The notes beneath the pieces were generated by a model. That model was not told where the DNA came from, searched no databases, and saw nothing but the letters and a program-made list of their open reading frames with translations. The position numbers and the translations under genes are program-made. Below, piece after piece: positions 17,932 through 22,886 of a stretch of 22,886 nt of DNA; position 1 is the stretch's first letter, and each line of letters begins with the position of its first letter. This DNA is from Trachelipus rathkii (lineage: Eukaryota; Arthropoda; Malacostraca; Isopoda; Trachelipodidae): NCBI GenBank assembly GCA_015478945.1, contig JABUQX010113582.1, positions 1-22,886 on the forward strand, given 5' to 3'.

Positions 17932-18150
17932 ATTGCATATTCAGTAGTGTTTGTACTCGTTATAGCTAGGGCTTGGGCGGAGCGGAGCCGTGGAGCCGAA
18001 GGTTTCGGTGGAGGCCGGAGTACGAATCTTTTGAGAGAACTGAGCGGAAGGCCGAGGCGAAATTTATTTGGGATGGACTGGAAACCGGAAGTCGGACGCA
18101 CGAAAAAAGAAGCTGCATACGGCAAATACAAAATTAAAGTAATTTATTAA
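17932..18150 (+). other. GC-rich island with overlapping open frames on both strands
   Basis: About 170 bp (17965-18130) is strikingly GC-rich inside AT-rich flanks. On plus, a frame without ATG runs about 72 codons from IAYSVVFVLVIARAWAERSR (hydrophobic start, then Arg/Gly-rich) through FGMDWKPEVGRTKKEA to a TAA at 18148-18150. ATATTCAG at 17938-17945 after a pyrimidine-rich stretch could be a splice acceptor. The minus strand is open as well (18131-17907), with LRPPPKPSAPRLRSAQAL. Only one can be a coding frame, and neither may be. Possibilities are a host exon, a secreted peptide exon or a piece of a GC-rich repeat. No family was recognised. Confidence 0.3.
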
Positions 18151-18179
18151 TTTTTATTTACTAACATTGGTGTTATAAT

Positions 18180-18602
18180 ATTAACATCATTGACATATGA
18201 TATATAAGTAGTATTTATTGAGTATAATATATATACGTAATGAGTGATACGTGGTCTCTTAATTATATATAATAATACTTATATATTAGTACATATAGTT
18301 ATTATATGATATTAACAATAATAATATGATTTACTATATTAAGATATATTATATATGATAATAGATAATCAAGATATAATAAATGAATGATCACTATTCT
18401 TATAATATCCAATTTATTTATATAATATATATATATATATAGTATGTAGGTATATATATATATATAATGATTATATGTAGTATATATATATTATAATTAT
18501 ATATATATAATAGTAATATTATATGTATATATATTAATGATAAAATATATAGATATATATATGAATATATATGTATTATAAGTATTATAGAATATATATA
18601 GT
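18180..18602. repeat. Degenerate TA/TAA repeat field
   Basis: AT-only sequence made of TATA, TAATAT and ATGATA units, with a purer TA part at 18420-18500. Confidence 0.85.
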
Positions 18603-19960
18603 ACTGGTTGCTCTTTTTTTTGTTCCAGAAAATTGCTTGTGTACTATATATTATTCAATAAATAAAATGGGTTCGGTACTTTCTCTAGGGAATAACTTTT
18701 AAGTTAGAATTAAGTTTAATATCCTTAGAAAATCATGTCAAATTAAACAAAATTCACAAAACACCTATGTACTTGAAAATATATTACTCACTACTGAAGT
18801 ATAAAATACTCTTCATTTGTCAATATGAAATAGTTAGTAACACAGGTTAATGGGAAAGCAGTCATTCGATCATTACACAAAAGAGCTCCTACCTAACTAC
18901 AGGCCTACTCATGGGGTCACAATACATCTATTTGATCCTTTAAATTAATGCGACATTTAAAACGCTATCATGCAGACATTGCTGCAATTGTTAAAAAGAA
19001 AGGTGGAGCTAAAGGTAATCAGGAGAAACCTTATAATTTCAAAAACTCAGACTAAGTGGAAACTTTTTCAGTTGGCATAAACTTGTTCTGTTCTGTATAT
19101 AACAAGAGAAAAATTCAAATTACAATTGATTATTATAATGGTGGTTAAAGATAGTGACCCATTAAGTTTCTTTGAACGCCAGGATTTAAAGCAAGCTGTG
19201 TGGAGAATGGCTTCAGAACTGAAGTCCGCTTTAGGACTGGGAAAATATTTGTAAAATAGTTTTTTAGAAGAAAAAATAAACTTAAAAACTAAGCATAAAA
19301 ATTGCATAAAAGGACGCTTTGTGCCCTCAGAATTGAGCATTTAAACCTGTGTTAAGCTATTTATTTTGTCAATAATTTTATATATGTGGACGAAGATAAA
19401 AAACAATATTTTAAAACAGTGTAGGCAGTAAAAGAGAAACCAAATTCTGCCACCAATTTTCAGGCAAAATTTATCCAAAGAATACTGTTACTGACGATCT
19501 TAAAAGAATTGAAAGTAACTAAGCGACAAGTAATTAGCTTAGTTTACGGATAACGCATCAGACATGATCAGTACGACTTGAAAATTAAATAATGGAAGAA
19601 TGAGGGTGATCGATAGGAGCTAGGTAATGTGAATACTGAATTTTATTGAAATGTCCAAAACGAAGAAAGTAATAGTTGTTTCTACAGGAATGACTTGAGT
19701 AAGACTATAAGACTAGTTTTCCGATAAATTAACACTGCCACATGAGGATGATGATTCATACTTTAACATGTTAGGCAGTGTGTGACGGTCTCCACATGAC
19801 TCATAAGAGGAAAATCTTATAAGCAGTGCGAAGACTAAATAGCATAAAGCAGCACATACGCCAAAATTAATATAAGGTCTGAAGAAAATCAAGCTAGCAA
19901 AGGTTAGCAATCATGAGTAGCACAGAGACATAAGATGGGGATAAAGTACATGTCTTTATG

Positions 19961-19968
19961 CTCTAAAG
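19961..19968 (+). repeat. Left target-site duplication of the nested hAT element
   Basis: CTCTAAAG directly precedes the CAG start of the nested element. The right copy at 20400-20406 reads CTCTAAG, one A shorter. An 8-bp duplication of the form xTxxxxAx is the hAT signature. Confidence 0.7.
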
Positions 19969-20399
19969 CAGATGGTTTTTTGCAAATCATGTGCCGCGAC
20001 ACCCTGGGTGCGCGAGTTATTTTGCGGTGCCGCGCTCTACCGAATGTGCTTCCTCAGTTTTTTCTAGCCGTTGACTTTTTAGAGAACAAATTTTAATATG
20101 GAATATTAATATATATATTTTATAAGTATATATATTAGTATATAAGTTATATATATATGAGTATATATATATATTATTATATATAATATATATAATATTA
20201 TATTATAGAGGTATATTATATAGTGATATATATATAGTGATGTTAATACTATAATAGGTATAATATATAATATGAAGTAGGTATTAATATATACTTAGTA
20301 TAATAGTATATACTATATTAAGTACTATGGGTGCCACGAATATTCTTGTATTAAGTCTAATGGGGTGCCTAGAACCTAAAAGTTTATTGATAAGCACTG
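19969..20399. mobile_element. Non-autonomous hAT element (MITE) of 431 bp
   Basis: The left end CAGATGGTTTTTTGCAAATC and the reverse complement of the right end CAGTGCTTATCAATAAACTT are related inverted termini of the CAGTGGTTCTCAA type known from Charlie-like hAT elements. The subterminal parts share a GCCGCGACACCC / GTTCTAGGCACCCC theme (GGTGCC motifs at about 19990-20035 and 20334, 20364). The centre (20097-20330) is a TA repeat. No coding capacity. It sits inside the hAT transposase reading, flanked by CTCTAAAG / CTCTAAG; removing the element and one copy brings the transposase back into frame. Confidence 0.75.
20097..20330. repeat. Degenerate TA repeat inside the hAT MITE
   Basis: TA/TAG units like those at the start of the window fill the centre of the nested element. 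It either carried the repeat when it moved or the repeat grew afterwards. Confidence 0.85.
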
Positions 20400-20406
20400 C
20401 TCTAAG
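20400..20406 (+). repeat. Right target-site duplication of the nested hAT element
   Basis: CTCTAAG, partner of 19961-19968 with one A deleted. It is followed by CGCTTCGTG, where the transposase reading continues. Confidence 0.65.
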
Positions 20407-20700
20407 CGCTTCGTGAATACTAAAAGATTCTATAGTAGATAGTATGATGGCGTGCGTATTGCTCTGAAACTTTCTTCTCTGGGAGCAGTACAGTGGGAAG
20501 AAATCGAAACGGCCTGAAGAATTTATTAAAACACCGCCATTACTGTTAACACAAAAAAATATTCAAGGACTCAGAAGACTCTGACTGCAGGAAATTTTTA
20601 TAGAGAGCGGTCTTCAGTCAATCACAAATAAATTTCCATGATAAAGTATTAAGGGTAAAGAATGTAACTCGTAAAGATAACATAATTTTTGTCGCAATCT

Positions 20701-21420
20701 TTGTTTTAGAATCTTTCTCAGATCTGAAGATCTGATAGTTTAAAGCTAGTGAGTGCTCTTTTGTGAACGTATGGACTTCAAATATGACACTATCGACAGA
20801 AATCGTGGTGCGGATTAACGTCAGTTATAAGTTCACATATGATTTCAGAATCCTCCCTTGTTAGAATTTTGTCTAGATGCAGATGAAGAAGTCAATTTAA
20901 CCGATACATGGAAAAAATTAGGAGACATGCGAGAATAAAGCGATTGAAAAACGTAAAAGACAATCGTACTAGTTCAAAAGACATTCAACCTAAATGTCTG
21001 TTCTAGAAAAATTATAGAAAGGTAGAATTCGCAATAAGTGCCATTAGGCATGATTAATTATGTGAAAATCCTGGAATATAATAAAGAGCCTAAACAGTTA
21101 AAGAGGCAATCAAATTGTCTATTCATGATATTCAATTGTTCGGCAAGATGCCGGTCTTGCAATAATGTACAAATTTGCTTCTATTTCAGTGAAATGTTTG
21201 AGAGAGCTTTATTTTTCTGAGCGTTTAAATTAATAAAATAGATCTAAGGGGCCTCGTTTGCTAAGGAGGAGTTTGCGTATTGATGAAGGTTTTATTTTAA
21301 GAACATATATGTTGTTTAAATCAGACTATTTTAATATTACATATCTGGTCGAGGGCTTGTTCAAAAGAGAAATATATGTATGACTAAAAGTTTAGGAAAA
21401 AAGTGAATTTAAGTACCTAG
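20701..21420. other. Unassigned sequence, perhaps the tail of the hAT remnant
   Basis: Frames are short. LDADEEVNLTDTWKK (near 20873-20917, plus) is protein-like and could belong to the C-terminal part of the hAT transposase, but no motif proves it. A 60-codon frame at 21038-21220, starting MPLGMINYVKILEY, was not recognised. Confidence 0.3.
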
Positions 21421-21656
21421 TATATAGTAGTAGTGAAGGTACGAGCTACCTATATCAGTGAGATATTATGAGTTAAACTCTAGAATCCGTATATATAATA
21501 TAGTGAGTATAATTAGTAAGTAGATAGATACTCAGTTAGAATAGTATATGTAGTTATATTATATGACTAGCGTATAATATATTATTGGTAGATATCAGTA
21601 TGTAGACTAAGTATAGTATTATATTATATTAGGTTAATAATATATATATTATATTA
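21421..21656. repeat. Degenerate TA/TAG/GTAG repeat
   Basis: AT-rich tract of TATA, GTAGTA and TAGATA units, similar in style to 541-985 and 1885-2755. Confidence 0.75.
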
Positions 21657-21737
21657 TTGTACGGGAATGTAGCCGAGATAAGTTATCGCGGTATCGAGGT
21701 ACGTAAATTCAGCATTTTTTGTGCTGATCGTTATATA

Positions 21738-21851
21738 ATGGCTGCGAGATACTTTCTTACTTTTGTGGATGAAGAAATTATGAACTTCTTAGATTCAATC
21801 ATAAAGTCTAGTGCATTCGATATAGAAGATATAGCAGTCATGCTAAGTTAG
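21738..21851 (+). CDS. Small protein-like open frame, 37 codons, unrecognised
   Basis: An ATG at 21738 opens MAARYFLTFVDEEIMNFLDS and ends at a TAG at 21849-21851. The frame is also open upstream, without ATG, to about 21657. The acidic, helical N-terminus (DEEIMNFLDSIIKSS) and non-repetitive codons set it apart from neighbouring AT frames. No splice donor was obvious inside it, and no poly-A signal follows closely (AATAAA is lacking within 100 bp). It could be the start of a longer decayed transposon protein or chance. No function is assigned. Confidence 0.2.
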   Translation: MAARYFLTFVDEEIMNFLDSIIKSSAFDIEDIAVMLS

Positions 21852-22886
21852 TGATCTTTTTTTTCTCGAGTTCCTTATTTAACATTAAGATTTTATTAGC
21901 GCTTTTCACTACGACCCAACTTGGTCTTTAGCGCAAAATTTTCCTATTTGGACAGCCCATTATTATAATTAATACAGATTTATCTACTTTTTTAGTTAAT
22001 AAATAGAATTTTATTTTTTTTTGTACGCAATTTCGTAATTTCGTGAGTGCGTGAGTGTTTTTTACTTTCTGGATATTCAATTGTGTAGAATATTGTGCTG
22101 TAATAGTGGTTATTTATCGTTTTAAAATTTCAGGTTTTAGCGTACGAATAAATTTTCTTCATTTCTCCTTTGTTTTTTGTCTATTTTTTTGCTGGTTTTT
22201 TTTTTTTTTTTTTTTGTTTTTTTTTTTTTTTTTTTGATTGATTGTGTTCTTATAGCAGATTTGCACAGCGTGGCTTTCTTTTGACTGTTACCAACATGCA
22301 CAGCAGTGGCTTGCACTCTATCTCTGCATCCATGGAATACTATCTCTCTAACTCTAACCTACTTTTATGCTCGTTGTCTATGAGACCTGCAGTGGCTAAG
22401 AATTGCATGCTTCACTCGTTTAAATATAAATACCAACTAGTGAAGCTTATTTTCAGTTATTCTCGCGGTAGAAGGGTAGAGTATGTGCCTTGTGTAAACA
22501 ACTGAGTAACAATTCGCCTATAGACATCGTGCTGCGAGAATACTCGAATCTCCTAACTTCGATAGTATTCTGGGCCGCTTAAAAATCTTTCTTTACCTTC
22601 TATAGCAATTATTGCTTATGCTTTCTGCTACTGTTCTTCTAAAGAAGCGAGAATTCTTTTCATGACTCTGTTTTGATTTACCGTTGACGTACTTCTCACG
22701 CAGGCGTTGTAGGATTATCTGCAGTCGCAAGATTTAACTGGAGGTCCTCTACTGTTAGGGAGGATTTCAATGTACTAGCAAAACTGAATTGTTGGGTGTT
22801 CTATCGTAGCTGATCTAGTTGGGGAGAGAACGAACCGTAATCATTGCTAGTATTCTGCATGACGATCTGGAGCAGACTATTAAAGA
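21852..22886. other. Unassigned sequence to the window end
   Basis: Positions 22190-22235 hold long T runs (over 15 in a row twice). From about 22250 the composition becomes less AT-rich. An 87-codon plus frame (22242-22505) ends in a TGA; it is rich in Ser and Leu, with no recognised domain. No element end, RNA or repeat was seen in the last 380 bp. Confidence 0.4.

Larger units (their letters stand above)
18940..20700 (+). pseudogene. hAT-superfamily transposase (decayed), interrupted by a nested element
   Basis: In order: LMRHLKRYHADIAAIVKKK from 18945, the end of a BED-type zinc finger with the pattern H-x4-H (codons 18954-18956 and 18969-18971). Then MVVKDSDPLSFFERQDLKQA from 19138, like the conserved start of the hAT catalytic region. 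Then FTDNASDM, its core DNASDM at 19549-19566, the hAT T-D-N-A-x-N-M motif. Then AAHTPKL..GLKKIKLAKV (from 19849), as in the H-x-L-x-L helix, and DIRWG.STCLYALK (19927-19968), the hAT R-W-N-S-T block. The frame is cut at 19968 by the element at 19969-20399 and resumes with RFVNTKRFY, QWEEIE (20491) and LTAGNFY (20581). The C-terminal dimerisation domain is not recognisable. Many stops and frameshifts are present. Its own terminal repeats were not found. Confidence 0.75.

Overview
The window looks like a repeat-dominated intergenic or intronic piece of an animal nuclear genome, most likely an arthropod and probably a decapod crustacean. That placement is an inference from the very dense (TA)n, (TAA)n and (TTC)n microsatellites, from a LINE with GVRQGC, YKGKG and DWRG..PGT motifs, and from the mix of Tc1/mariner, hAT, Ty3/gypsy and tRNA-SINE remnants. 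No intact protein-coding gene, rRNA or functional tRNA was found. Nothing bacterial or phage-like is present. Most long open frames are low-complexity artefacts (Leu/Lys runs from TTC repeats, Tyr-Ile runs from TA repeats).

Layout. 1-3240: degenerate TA/TAG tracts, an ATT tract, two unassigned islands and a 250-bp TTC tract. 3300-4620: decayed Ty3/gypsy pol (+) keeping the YLDD motif. 4607-5090: decayed mariner-type transposase (-) abutting it. 5433-5866: LINE reverse-transcriptase fragment (+), cut at a primer binding site matching tRNA-Lys(CUU), then a decayed gag with a zinc knuckle (to about 7000). 7436-9315: two blocks of unknown repeat with the same architecture (motif pair, about 370 bp of AT-rich DNA, the same motif again, then TACGGTA). 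9386-9505: the best candidate for a host exon, a possible 3'-terminal coding exon with a polyadenylation signal at 9720.

9814-15480: one old Tc1/mariner-superfamily element with long (about 150-bp) inverted termini and a flanking TA. Its transposase (-) is split between 14783-14036 and 10534-10130 by a 3.5-kb insert (10548-14038). That insert has hAT-like termini (TAGGGTTG...) and itself carries a 2.6-kb LINE copy (+) and microsatellites. 16989-17215: tRNA-derived SINE (-). 17932-18150: GC-rich island open on both strands. 18940-about 20700: decayed hAT transposase (+), split by a 431-bp non-autonomous hAT element (19969-20399) with a recognisable target-site duplication. 20700-22886: AT tracts and unassigned sequence.

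The genes do not work together as a pathway. What the window records is an insertion history: old DNA transposons later hit by other elements, with microsatellites growing at or inside the insertions. The least explained items are the paired-motif repeats at 7436-9315, the LINE/primer-binding-site junction at 5866, and the small candidate exons.
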